Shown: one piece after another, positions 17,701-25,624 of the stretch | How positions within the stretch are numbered: the first letter of the stretch is position 1 | Layout: every line of letters begins with the position of its first letter | Assembly: GCA_030446685.1 (NCBI GenBank) | Contig: JAUJMV010000001.1 | Location: 198,636 to 233,524 of the forward strand | DNA length: 34,889 nucleotides | Reading direction: 5' to 3' | Origin: Thermomicrobiales bacterium | GTDB taxonomy: Bacteria; Chloroflexota; Chloroflexia; Thermomicrobiales; CADCWN01 | The notes under the pieces: generated by a model | What the model saw: the letters and a program-made list of their open reading frames with translations, nothing else | Told to the model about the DNA's origin: nothing | Database searches by the model: none | Position numbers and translations under genes: made by a program

Positions 17701-18369
17701 ATGCGCAAGGGATGGTTCAGGGGCTTGGCGCTCGTGGCCCTGCTGATCGGCCTCAGCTTCGCCGGCGTGGTCGGCGCGGCGGCCCAGAAGACCTACATGG
17801 CGACCCTCTCCAATACTGAAGAGGTGCCGACGAACGCGTCGCGGGCAACGGGCCGGGCCATGTTCGAGCTGAGCGACGACGGGAAATCGCTCAGCTACAC
17901 CGTCACGGTGAACGGTCTCGACAATCCCGTCATGGGCCACATCCACGTCGGGGCCAAGGGGGAGAACGGGCCGGTAGTGGCCCCGCTCTTCGCCCCGATG
18001 GCGCCGGGCGGCGGCGTGAAGAACGGCCAGATCGCCCAGGGCACGATCACGGCGGACAAGCTGGACGGGCCGCTGAAGGGCCAGCCGCTGAGCGCGCTGA
18101 TCGCGGCGATGGACAGCGGGAACGCCTACGTCAACCTGCACACGAATGACGGGAAGGATCCCGCGGGCACCGGCCCCGGCGACCTCCCCGCCGGCGAGAT
18201 CCGCGGCCAGATCATGATGTCGGCGATGCCGAGCATGCCGCGCACCGGCGCCGGTGGCGGCCAGGGCACGCCCGCGCTGTCGCTCAACGCCGTGCTGGCG
18301 CTCGCCGCGCTGAGCCTGGGCGCCGGCCTGGCCCTGGAACTGCGCCGCCGCGCGGGCCGCGCCAGCTAA
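17701..18369 (+). CDS. Secreted CHRD-domain protein with LPxTG-like cell-wall tail
   Basis: 222 residues, ATG with AAAGGAG 7 nt upstream. Residues 1-28 are a signal peptide (KGWFRGLALVALLIGLSFAG, cleavage near AAAQ). Residues 30-180 are a CHRD domain: TYMATLSNTEEVPTNASRAT, then SYTVTVNGLDNPVMGHIHVG, and DLPAGEIRGQIM near the end. CHRD was named from chordin and occurs in bacterial secreted proteins of unknown role. The C-terminus is MPRTG, a Gly-rich spacer, a hydrophobic helix (NAVLALAALSLGAGLALEL) and RRRAGR: the layout of a sortase sorting signal with Met in place of Leu. Predicted to be displayed on the cell surface. No sortase is in the window. Confidence 0.85.
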   Translation: MRKGWFRGLALVALLIGLSFAGVVGAAAQKTYMATLSNTEEVPTNASRATGRAMFELSDDGKSLSYTVTVNGLDNPVMGHIHVGAKGENGPVVAPLFAPMAPGGGVKNGQIAQGTITADKLDGPLKGQPLSALIAAMDSGNAYVNLHTNDGKDPAGTGPGDLPAGEIRGQIMMSAMPSMPRTGAGGGQGTPALSLNAVLALAALSLGAGLALELRRRAGRAS

Positions 18370-18433
18370 CGGCTCTCCGCGCGAGCCAGGGCAACTCGCC
18401 TCTTGGGTGAGTGGCCGGTTCCGGGCGCAGACG

Positions 18434-18538
18434 TGTCATCCTGAGCGGAGCGAAGGATCGGCTTCGGCGGCACCCGTGTGGCGGACGGCCTCGTCCGGTG
18501 CCACCGGAAACCGATCCTTCGCTCCGCTCAGGATGACA
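18434..18538. repeat. Perfect 28-bp inverted repeat of the 'CATCCTGAGC...AAGGAT' type
   Basis: Arms 18434-18461 and 18511-18538 are perfect reverse complements, with an inner stem CGGAC/GTCCG. This is the widespread intergenic palindrome whose translations read HPERSEGS. It sits between convergent genes, where it may also help stop transcription. A half-copy lies at 10066-10090. Confidence 0.85.
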
Positions 18539-18582
18539 GGGGCAGCGTGGGGGCACTCTTCACGCAAACGGACGGCAAAGAT

Positions 18583-18612
18583 GGCGGGGCGGGCCAAGTG
18601 GCTCGCCCCGCC
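18583..18612. terminator. Bidirectional terminator hairpin between convergent genes
   Basis: A 13-bp stem (18583-18595 with 18600-18612, one G-T pair) with loop AAGT, 34 nt past the yggS stop and well past the CHRD stop. No U tract. Very stable. Confidence 0.6.
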
Positions 18613-18645
18613 GCTCGTCTCACCTGCCCGCCCGTGGTGGCGGCG

Positions 18646-19326
18646 TTACTCGGCGAAGATCGCGCGGCCGACGCGGACGATCGTCGCCCCCTCCTCGACC
18701 GCGACCGGATAGTCGTTGGTCATGCCCATCGAGAGGTCGGGGAGATCGAGCGCCGGGTGCGCGCGGCGGAGGTCGTCGCGCAGGGCGCGCAGCGCGCGGA
18801 AGACCGGCCGCGCCTCCTCCGGCTCGGCGACGAACGGCGCGAGCGCCATCAGCCCGCGCGCCTCGAGCGCCGGCGCGGCGGCGACCCGCTCGAGCAGATC
18901 CGGGACGGCGGCGGGGTCCGCCCCCTGCTTGCTCGCCTCCCCCGCGATGTTGACCTCGATCAGGACCGGCAGGCGGCGCCCGGCGCGCGTCGCCTCCTTC
19001 ACCAGCGCGGCGACCAGGCCCGGGCGGTCGACCGAGTGGACGACGTCGAAGAGCGCGACCGCGTCCCGCGCCTTGTTGGTCTGCAACGAGCCGATCAGGT
19101 GCAGGGTCAGATCGCCGGGGCGCTCCCCGGCGAACTTCGCCCTCGCCGCCTGCACCCGGTTCTCCCCGAAGTGGCACAGGCCGTGGCGATAGGCCTCGTC
19201 GATCGTCGCGCGCTCGACCGTCTTGCAGACGCCGACCAGCGTGACCGCGTCGGGGTCGCGCCCGGCGCGCCGGGCGGCGGCGGCGATCTCCTCGCGGACC
19301 CGGTCGATGCGCCCCTGGAGGTTCAT
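18646..19326 (-). CDS. yggS: YggS/PROSC family PLP homeostasis protein
   Basis: 226 residues from ATG 19326 (MNLQGRIDRVREEI); an upstream in-frame ATG would start inside the heptad array. Family signatures: VTLVGVCKTVE with the PLP-binding Lys (about residue 35), HFGENRVQ, LHLIGSLQTNK, VHSVDRPGL, VLIEVNIAGEASKQG and LSMGMTNDYPVAVEEGATIV followed by RVGRAIFAE. A cytoplasmic alanine-racemase-fold protein that binds pyridoxal phosphate and maintains PLP and amino-acid balance, without known catalysis. In many Gram-positive-type genomes it neighbours the pgeF gene, as here. The ribosome binding region is occupied by heptad array C and shows no good Shine-Dalgarno, so translation may depend on coupling to pgeF. 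Confidence 0.9.
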   Translation of the reverse strand: MNLQGRIDRVREEIAAAARRAGRDPDAVTLVGVCKTVERATIDEAYRHGLCHFGENRVQAARAKFAGERPGDLTLHLIGSLQTNKARDAVALFDVVHSVDRPGLVAALVKEATRAGRRLPVLIEVNIAGEASKQGADPAAVPDLLERVAAAPALEARGLMALAPFVAEPEEARPVFRALRALRDDLRRAHPALDLPDLSMGMTNDYPVAVEEGATIVRVGRAIFAE

Positions 19327-19335
19327 CTGGCGCCG

Positions 19336-19413
19336 GAAGGACGAGGTACGAAGCACGAACGACGAATACGGCCGCCCTGCAGTTCGTACTTCGTACTTTG
19401 TACTTCGTACTTC
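19336..19413. repeat. Heptad array C (GAAGNAC / GTACTTC), two complementary arms
   Basis: Left arm 19336-19370: GAAGGAC, GAGGTAC, GAAGCAC, GAACGAC, GAATACG. Right arm 19379-19413: GCAGTTC, GTACTTC, GTACTTT, GTACTTC, GTACTTC. All units are 7 bp, five per arm, and the arms are imperfect reverse complements around an 8-bp loop. It fills the whole pgeF-yggS gap and touches the pgeF stop codon. Confidence 0.9.
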
Positions 19414-20320
19414 ATGCCGGTTCGTCGCTCGTCAGTTGGATGATCGCGGCGAAGCGCCCGGTCTGGCCGCGCTCGGCGCGGTGGGAGAAGAAGTGTTCGA
19501 CGTTGCAGGCGGTGCAGGCGCCAGCGTCCTCGATGTGCTCAGGGCGTAGGCCGGCGCGTTCGAGCAGGAGGCGATTCGCCAGCGGCAGGTCGAAGTACCA
19601 CTGTCCCGCCGATCCGGCCACCGGGCGCACGACACGTCCCAGTTCGGCCCCCTCCGCCACATCGAGCGCCGCCCAACCGTCGATCACGTCACGGCCGACC
19701 ACGTAGCAGCAGGGGCCGATCGCCGGGCCGATCCCGGCGCGAATGTCCGCCGGCCGGGAGCCGAAATGCTCGCCCAGCGCGCGCACCGTCGCCCCGGCCA
19801 CATCGGCGACCGTGCCGCGCCAGCCGGCGTGCGCGAGGCCGACGACGCCGCGCGCGGGGTCATGGAAGAGGATCGGCGCGCAGTCGGCGAAGCACAGCAA
19901 GAGCGGCGTGTCCGGCGCGTCGGTGACGAGCGAATCGGTGTCGGGGATGGCCTCGGCGATCACCCGCGCGCCGCGCCCGCGATCCGCCGCCGTCACCCGC
20001 GCGACCGCCGCGCCATGCACCTGCCGCGCGGCGACCACCCGCCCCGCGTCGATCCCGATCCGCCCCGCCCAGGCCCGCCGCGACGCGAAGACCGCCGTCC
20101 CAGCGCCCCCGGTGACAAAGCTTAGATCGCCGTCGCGGTGCAGCCCCGGCGCGCGGCGGGTGATCCCGTGCCGCACCCCCGGCAGCCCCGAAAAGATCGC
20201 GAAGGTAAACGGCTCCAAGTTCCCGCCGTCCGTCGCCAATGCCGCGGCACCGGAAGCGGCGCCCCGACCTTCGACCTTCAGACCTTCGACCTTCGACCCT
20301 CCGACCTTCGGCCCCGTCAT
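19412..20320 (-). CDS. pgeF: Peptidoglycan editing factor PgeF (YfiH/laccase-domain family)
   Basis: 302 residues from ATG 20320, which overlaps the upstream stop as ATGA, a classic translational-coupling junction. Core motifs: PGVRHGITRRAPGLHRDGDL, ARQVHGAAV, DSLVTDAP, LLCFADCAPILF, VGLAHAGWRGTVADVAGATV, IGPAIGPCCYVVG and the C-terminal DAGACTACNVEHFFSHRAER followed by GQTGRFAAII; the His/Cys residues form the metal site. Members remove misincorporated residues from peptidoglycan precursors or act on purine nucleosides. Oddity: the first 30 residues (KVGGSKVEGLKVEG...) are encoded by heptad array D and are not family-like; a TTG at LEPFTF would avoid them but has a weak binding site. Confidence 0.85.
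   Translation of the reverse strand: MTGPKVGGSKVEGLKVEGRGAASGAAALATDGGNLEPFTFAIFSGLPGVRHGITRRAPGLHRDGDLSFVTGGAGTAVFASRRAWAGRIGIDAGRVVAARQVHGAAVARVTAADRGRGARVIAEAIPDTDSLVTDAPDTPLLLCFADCAPILFHDPARGVVGLAHAGWRGTVADVAGATVRALGEHFGSRPADIRAGIGPAIGPCCYVVGRDVIDGWAALDVAEGAELGRVVRPVAGSAGQWYFDLPLANRLLLERAGLRPEHIEDAGACTACNVEHFFSHRAERGQTGRFAAIIQLTSDEPA
20266..20309. repeat. Heptad array D (GACCTTC) inside the pgeF 5' end
   Basis: Units GACCTTC, GACCTTC, AGACCTTC, GACCTTC, GACCCTCC, GACCTTC, in steps of 7, 7, 8, 7, 8 and 7 bp. It lies within the reading frame of PgeF just after its start codon. Its reverse complement shares GTCGAAGGTCTGAA with array B at 8749. Confidence 0.85.
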
Positions 20321-21945
20321 CGCCGCGTCTCGCTCTGGGCCGCGCCGATGATGATCTGGTCGATCACCAGCTCGACCGGCGCGTGGTTGTCGGTGAAGAC
20401 GAAGTAGTCCTCTTCCCGGCCGCGCCACTCGCGGATATCGCCGGTGCGCAGGCTGCTGTCGCCGACCGTGCGCAACGGCGAGCCCTGCGGCAGCCGCGCG
20501 ATGTTCGCGCGGAAGTTGCCGATGTCGGTCGGCTGCTTGGTGGCGACGATCATCGTGTTGGAGAAGCGGCCCACGTCGATCAGGTAGACGTTCGGGAAGA
20601 CCGCCCCCATCGTCGTGGCGATCGCGTGGACGAGGCGGTAATCGGTGCCGTAGCGCCCGGCGTTGAGGACCATCACCCCGTCGTCGTTGAGCTGGTTGTA
20701 GCCCTCCTGGAAGAACTCCTTCGTCGTCAGTTGGAAGGGGATGTAGGGCTGGCGGTAGGCGTCCACCCCGATCACATCGTACTTGCGCTCGGTGCGCTTG
20801 AGGAAGTAGCGGCCGTCCTCGACGAAGACGTTGAGGTTCGCGCCGTTCATGTCGAAGTATTCGCGCCCGACCTCGACGATGCGCGGGTCGATCTCCACCC
20901 CGTCGATCGGGATCGGGCCGTAGACGTTGGTGAACTGTCGGGCGGTCGTCCCGCCGGCCAGGCCGATCAGCAGCAGGGAGTCGACATCCTCCGGCCGCTG
21001 GTCCCGGTTGAAGTACGGCCCGAGCATGAAGTAGTCCCACGGGCCTTCGGTCAGCAGCCGGTTCGGGTTGTAGATCGAGTGGATCGCGTGGCCGTCGTTG
21101 AGGACCAGGCCGACCTCGTCGCCGTTCTTCACCACCTGGATATAGTTGTACTCCGACTCCCCCTCGTAGAGGAGTTCGCCGGCCTCGGCGCGGCGCAGGT
21201 TGTTCGGCGACCAGAAGGCCATCACCAGCAGCACGATCGCCAGCAGCGCCGCCGCCGCCAGCGCCGGGACGCGGGCGCCGACGCGCAGGAGCCCGAACAG
21301 CGAGACGCCGCCGAGCAGCAGCGCGAAGGTGTAGAAGGTCTCGTAGGTGCCGAGGTAGGGGATCAGGACCAGCACCGGGAGGAAGGAGCCGACGATCGAG
21401 CCGATCGTCGAGAGGGCGTAGAGCGAGCCGGCGGTGCCGCCCGCCTCGCTGACGCCGCTGAGCCGCAGCCGGATCGCCATCGGCGAGACGCAGCCGAGGA
21501 GGGTGATCGGGACCAGGAAGAGGAAGACGATCGCGATCAGGGTGCCGTAGAAGGCGCCGACCGCCAGGGCGGCGAAGGCGTCGAGCGAGGCGTTGAGCAG
21601 CGGGCGCGACAGGAAGGGGATCAGGCCGATGCCGAAGGCGGCGACGGCGGTCAGCGTGTAGAGCAGCCGCTCGCTCGGGTAGCGGTCGGCCAGCTTGCCG
21701 CCCAGGTAGTAGCCGACCGAGAGATAGGTCAGCGTCAAACCGATCAGCGTCGCCCAGATGAAGGTCGAATTGCCGAAGTAGGGCGCGACCAGGCGCGACG
21801 CCGCGATCTCCACCCCGATCGAGCTCATGCCCCCGACGAAGACGATCAGGTAGAGGAGCAGCGCGCTCCGGCGGGACTGCGCGACCTCGGCTGGCGCGAC
21901 TTGCGGCGTGGCTGCCTGAACCTTCACGGCCATCTGAGTGCTCAT
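20317..21945 (-). CDS. Membrane-anchored spermidine-synthase-like protein
   Basis: 542 residues from ATG 21945 (MSTQMAVKV); a second ATG at 21933 is possible because GAGG lies across the first. Residues 30-260 hold about seven membrane helices (SALLLYLIVFVGGMSSIGVE, ...SVGYYLGGKLADRYPSERLL, TLLGCVSPMAIRL...). Residues 285-530 are a spermidine-synthase Rossmann domain: ESEYNYIQVVKNGD, LVLNDGHAIHS, LLLIGLAGGTTARQF (nucleotide-binding loop), PIDGVEIDPRIVEVGREYF and DVIGVDAYRQPYIPF. The usual GGGDG of aminopropyltransferases is GLAGGT here, so true polyamine synthesis is doubtful; such fused permease/synthase proteins are common and uncharacterised. First gene of the unit with pgeF and yggS. Confidence 0.85.
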   Translation of the reverse strand: MSTQMAVKVQAATPQVAPAEVAQSRRSALLLYLIVFVGGMSSIGVEIAASRLVAPYFGNSTFIWATLIGLTLTYLSVGYYLGGKLADRYPSERLLYTLTAVAAFGIGLIPFLSRPLLNASLDAFAALAVGAFYGTLIAIVFLFLVPITLLGCVSPMAIRLRLSGVSEAGGTAGSLYALSTIGSIVGSFLPVLVLIPYLGTYETFYTFALLLGGVSLFGLLRVGARVPALAAAALLAIVLLVMAFWSPNNLRRAEAGELLYEGESEYNYIQVVKNGDEVGLVLNDGHAIHSIYNPNRLLTEGPWDYFMLGPYFNRDQRPEDVDSLLLIGLAGGTTARQFTNVYGPIPIDGVEIDPRIVEVGREYFDMNGANLNVFVEDGRYFLKRTERKYDVIGVDAYRQPYIPFQLTTKEFFQEGYNQLNDDGVMVLNAGRYGTDYRLVHAIATTMGAVFPNVYLIDVGRFSNTMIVATKQPTDIGNFRANIARLPQGSPLRTVGDSSLRTGDIREWRGREEDYFVFTDNHAPVELVIDQIIIGAAQSETRR

Positions 21946-22082
21946 CCTCGCATTGACTGGCGTCTGTCGGTGTCGCTCCCGAGCCGGTCGCCCCCATCGC
22001 CCGGCGGCGGGATGCCAGGGCGCTCGCGCTTGCGGCACACCCGCGGAATACCCGAATCGTTGCTCCCGCGCGCCTGGTAGGT

Positions 22083-22091
22083 AGTATAGCA
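22083..22091 (-). promoter_or_regulatory. Extended -10 promoter of the speE-like/pgeF/yggS operon
   Basis: Minus-strand TGCTATACT, a TGn extended -10 with a 5 of 6 hexamer and no clear -35, about 138 nt before the start codon. The same nine bases occur upstream of the subtilase at 28277-28285. Confidence 0.5.
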
Positions 22092-22290
22092 GCGGCTCTC
22101 GCCCTCACCCACCCCCGGCCCCGCCGTCCGTCGCGCCGCCGGGCCGGGCCGCAACCCCCGCAGATCCTAACGCCGGCTATCGCGCGCTGGTTCCCGCCGG
22201 AGGGCGGCGCCGTGGCCGGGCGACCGGGCTGAGGAGATCCAGGCCCACGTCAAGGGGCCGGCCAATAGCGGCGTCGTGGCGGGCGGGAGC

Positions 22291-22370
22291 CGACGGGTTG
22301 AAACCCGTCGCTAAGGGCGCTGCGCGCCACGAAGCACCCTGCGGGGCATACATCCGCCTCCGCGGACTGG
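22291..22370 (+). repeat. Three-hairpin repeat, copy 1
   Basis: Stem 1 CGACGGGT-TGAA-ACCCGTCG (22291-22310), stem 2 GGCGC-TGC-GCGCC, linker CACGAAGC, stem 3 CCC-TGC-GGG, then a fourth small hairpin TCCGC-CTC-GCGGA. It lies in the 657-bp gap 21946-22602, which otherwise holds a promoter and a palindrome but no gene. Confidence 0.75.
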
Positions 22371-22474
22371 GGGCGGTGGAAGCGCGCTTCGGGCCGGGGC
22401 ACAACTCTTTCCGGTATGCGGGCGGAAGCGGGAGGCGAAGTCGGCAACCAGCGGGTGGGAAGGCAGGTGCGGCC

Positions 22475-22492
22475 GGGCGCATCAATGCGCCC
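22475..22492. repeat. GGGCGCAT palindrome
   Basis: GGGCGCAT-CA-ATGCGCCC, a perfect 8-bp stem. Similar GGGCGCATTGCAATGCGCCC palindromes are common intergenic repeats in many bacteria. No function is assigned. Confidence 0.6.
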
Positions 22493-22602
22493 TGTGGCGT
22501 CGGGCAGCGGCCGCGCACGCGGGCGCCGCAACCAGGGGCCGGAAAGGGCGTTCCCTTCGTGACACCGGCAACTGACTGCACGCGCGCGAGGAGGTTCGGC
22601 CC

Positions 22603-23783
22603 ATGCGATACCGTCGTCTTTCGTCCGCCCTGATCATCCTGGGCCTGCTCCTCGGCGGGATCTTCGTCCACCCGCCGCGCGCCCGCGCCGCGGAGGAGTG
22701 CTTCACCGCGACCGGCCTGTGCATCCGTGGGCGCTTCCTCGACTACTGGGCGGCCCACGGCGGCCTGGCGCGCAACGGCTTCCCACTCAGCGAGGAACGC
22801 CGCGAGGTCCTGGAGGACGGCAACGAGTACACGGTGCAGTACTTCGAGCGCGTGCGGCTGGAGTACCACCCGGAGAACGCCGTCCCCTACGACGTGCTGC
22901 TCGGCCAGTTCGGGAGGCGTGTGCTGCGGACGCAGGAGCCCGCTTCAGGACGTTCTTGACCGGCCGCATGGCACCGCGCCCCGGCATGGTCTACTTCCCC
23001 GAGACCGGCCACAACCTCGGCGGTCGCTTCCTGGCCTACTGGCAGCGGAACGGCGACCTCGCGCAGTTCGGCTTCCCGCTCACCGACGAAGTCACGCAGC
23101 CGCTGGAAGGTGGCGCCACCTACCAGGTGCAGTACTTCGAGCGGGCGCGTTTCGAGTACCACCCGGAGAACCAGGCGCCCTACGACGTGCTCCTCGGCCA
23201 GTTCGGCCGGCGCATCCTGGGCGACAACGACCTCCTCGGGGTCACCGCCGGGTCGGGGCTGGGCGTCCTCTACGTCACCAACGAGGAGGTGCAAGGCCGG
23301 CTCGGCCTGCCGACCGCGCCGGCCGCCGCGACGGCGCCGGGCGCGACCCAGGCGTTCGAAGGGGGCCGCATGATCTGGCGCGGCGACACGCGCCGGATCT
23401 ACGCCCTCTGCGGCGGCGAGCAGGACGGGCTGGCGGTGTACGAGGTCCCGGATACCTGGGACGCGGGGCAGGACCCCGGCGGCGGGCCGGCGCCGGCCCC
23501 CGGCCGTTCCTCCCGCAGCGCGGTTTCGGCAAGCCTGGCGGGACCACCCCGCCGTGCGCGACTGCCTCGGCTACGCGCTGACCGCCGAGGAGACGGGTTA
23601 TACCCTGCAGGCGCAACCATTCCAAGGCCACTACGGTCCCAACCTGATGGTATCGGTGACGACGCCGGAGGGCCGCTTCATCTACGTGGTGTACCGCATT
23701 GGCTACGCCAGCAGCGTTCCTGCATCAGCGCCCCGCACGCCTGCCTGGACGACTACGACCGCTACGCGGACCCCGCGCGCTGA
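22603..23783 (+). pseudogene. Secreted protein with two 'FERxRxExHPEN' modules, frameshifted
   Basis: ATG 22603 with AGGAGG upstream. Residues 1-30 are a signal peptide (LIILGLLLGGIFVHPPRARA). Module 1 reads RFLDYWAAHGGLARNGFPLS and VQYFERVRLEYHPENAVPYD. A shift near 22940 leads into module 2: MVYFPETGHNLGGRFLAYWQ and VQYFERARFEYHPENQAPYD. Further shifts near 23500, 23550 and 23715 are needed to read FLPQRGFGK, then VRDCLGYALTAEETGYTLQA with QPFQG, then SVTTPEGRFIYVVYR, and finally CISAPHACLDDYDRYADPAR before the stop at 23783. I associate the modules and the RGFGK..VR..LG segment with Chloroflexota extracellular proteins; they may bind wall or glycan. Probably surface or secreted; at least four indels. 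Confidence 0.7.
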
Positions 23784-23802
23784 CCCGGGCTGGCCGACGA
23801 CG

Positions 23803-23842
23803 CGCGACGGACCGGGGGCATCTCGCCCCCGGTCCGCGCGTT
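23803..23842 (+). terminator. Strong GC hairpin terminator
   Basis: GGACCGGGGGC pairs perfectly with GCCCCCGGTCC around loop ATCTC, and the stem extends to 16 bp with a one-base bulge, ending in TTCG. It starts 20 nt past the stop of the secreted repeat protein. Confidence 0.75.
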
Positions 23843-23946
23843 CGCGATCATCGCCGGCGCGGCACGGCGTCCCAGGCCCCTCGCGCGGCTCGGAAGCCCG
23901 ACACCAGGATCCGCCGCCGAGCCACCGCCATCCCTTGCGATAGGAC

Positions 23947-23966
23947 GTACACTCGGGAGGGTGTAC
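23947..23966 (+). promoter_or_regulatory. GTACAC...GTGTAC dyad upstream of the HD gene
   Basis: GTACAC (23947-23952) and GTGTAC (23961-23966) form a dyad 63 nt before the HD gene start. It resembles the TGTACGTACA palindrome at 1639-1648, so a shared regulator is conceivable but untested. Confidence 0.35.
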
Positions 23967-24028
23967 ACTTCGATCCGGTGCGGATCGCCGGGATGGCCAG
24001 CAGGCCGCGAGGGGAGAGTGGAGTTTCG

Positions 24029-25422
24029 GTGAGCGACGAGAGCCAGGCGATCAGCGCGCTACTGCCCGACGAGCCCGATGGGCCGCTGACGACGATCCGC
24101 GACAGCCTCTACGACCGGATCGCGCTGCGGCCGGCGGAGGTGGCGATCCTCGGCACGCCGGAGTTCCTGCGCCTCGACGGCATCAAGCAGTTGGGCTTCG
24201 TCGCGCGGGTCTGGCCGGGGGCCAAGCACAGCCGCTTCGAACACTCGCTCGGCGTGCTGGCGCTGACCCGCCGCGCCCTGCGCGCCCTGCGCCCGGCGCT
24301 GGCGGCGACCCTGCGCCCGACCCCGGCCGACCTCGACGCCATCGCCGCCGCGGCGCTCCTGCACGACATCGGCCACTACCCCTTCTCGCACGCGATCGAG
24401 GAGCTGGGGCCGCCGGTGCTGCGCCACGAGGAGGTCGGGCGCGCGATCGTCGAGGGGGCGCGGTGGCCGACGTCCTCGAACGCGACTGGGGGCTGGACCC
24501 GCGCCGCGTGGCGAACCTGATCGAGCCGCGCGACCCGCTCTCGCCGGTCGACGCGCTGCTGGTCGGGCTGCTCAGCGGCACGCTCGACATGGACAAGCTC
24601 GACTACCTGCCGCGCGACGCCAAAGCCTGCAACGTCCCCTACGGGCGGGTCGACGCGCCCCGGCTGCTCGATTCGCTGACGGTCGCCGAGGTCGGTGGGG
24701 CGCCGCGCATCGTCGTCGAGGAGAAAGGGATCAGCCCGCTCCACTCGCTGATCAACGCGCGGCAGGAGATGTTCGACAACGTCTACTGGCACCACACCAA
24801 CCGCGCCTGCATGGCGATGCTGCTGCGCGCCGTGCAGGACGCGCTGCTGGCCGGGGCCATCGCGCCGGCAGACCTCACCCACCACGACGACGCCTCGCTG
24901 CTGGCGCTGCTGAGCCGGGACGGGCTGCCCGCCTCGACGCGCGCCCTGGTGGCGATGCTGCGCCTGCGCCAGGTCCACAAGCGCGCGGTCGAGATCAGCG
25001 CGCGGGCGACCGGCCTCTACGGCGCGCTCAACGCCCTCTACTACGATCCCGCCGCGCGCCGCGCGCTCGAACTCGACCTGGTGGCCGCCCTGGCGGGGGT
25101 CCTCGGGAGCCCGGTGGCCGACTACGAGGTGCTGATCGACCTGCCGAAGCCGGAGAAGTGGAAGACGGACGTCTGGGTGCGCTTCAGCCGCCCGCCGGTC
25201 GGGCTGCGCCCGCTGATGCACTGGCAGGAGGTCGTCGGGCTGGGCGATGACGACTTCAAGCGGTACGAGGAACACCGCCGCCTGATCCGCATCGTCACCA
25301 CCGAGCGGCTGCGCGAGCCAACCCGCCAGCAGTGGGAGACGCTGCTACTGCCGCGGATCATGAACTCCCGGCGGCCGGTAGCCGGGGGCGTGGCGGGTGG
25401 GGCGGGTGGGGCCGCCGGTTGA
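24029..25422 (+). pseudogene. HD-domain phosphohydrolase (dGTPase-like), one frameshift
   Basis: GTG start at 24029, GGAG 5 nt upstream. The N-terminal part has DSLYDRIALRPAEVAILGTP, LDGIKQLGFVARVWPGAKHS with RFEHSLGVL (first His) and ALLHDIGHYPFSHAIEE (the HD pair). After AIVEG, at the G5 run near 24455, the frame shifts and continues as VADVLERDWGLDPRRVANLI, then GTLDMDKLDYLPRDAKACNV (last metal Asp) to the stop at 25422. A single indel restores about 460 residues with a complete H..HD..D site, so the gene may be intact in the organism. The family includes dNTP triphosphohydrolases and other nucleotide phosphatases acting in the cytoplasm; the exact substrate is unknown. The last codons (AGGVAGGAGGAAG) run into a repeat. 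Confidence 0.8.
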
Positions 25423-25604
25423 AACCGGCGTCTCGCGGGCCTGCGGCCACCAAGCCCGCCTACGCGGGCTGGGTCCGGGACATCGTATGAACTTGTGCTG
25501 GGGGCTCTACCGTGGCAACGGTCTCAGTCCGCGACGGCGGCTTCATGCCCTTTAGGGTGCTTCGTGGCCGCAGGCCCGCGAGACGCCGGTTTCAACCGGC
25601 GGCC
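25410..25604. repeat. Inverted pair of three-hairpin repeats (copies 2 and 3)
   Basis: Arms 25410-25455 and 25559-25604 are reverse complements at 45 of 46 positions. Each arm is a copy of the repeat: stem 1 GCCGGT-TGAA-ACCGGC, stem 2 GGCC-TGC-GGCC, linker AC(C/G)AAGC, then different third stems (AGCCCGC-CTAC-GCGGGCT on the left, CCCT-AA-AGGG on the right). It fills the 202-bp gap between the HD gene and DUF92; the HD stop codon lies inside the left TGAA loop. Confidence 0.85.
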
Positions 25605-25624
25605 CCCTATACAAGGATGGCGCC

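Noticed and set aside
14430..17708. A very long open frame (over 1,000 codons) antisense to UPF0182
   Set aside because: It is a GC-skew shadow of a well-supported gene: Arg/Ala/Val/Glu/Asp-rich without family motifs. Similar antisense frames opposite the exporters and the flippase were dropped for the same reason.
20317..21945. True spermidine synthase (speE)
   Set aside because: The Rossmann domain is present but the GGGDG substrate motif is replaced by GLAGGT and seven membrane helices are fused, so the gene symbol was not assigned.
24440..24480. Programmed frameshift in the HD gene
   Set aside because: No slippery heptamer, stop codon or downstream structure typical of programmed shifting is evident, and other genes in the window have similar homopolymer-linked breaks, so error or mutation is simpler.
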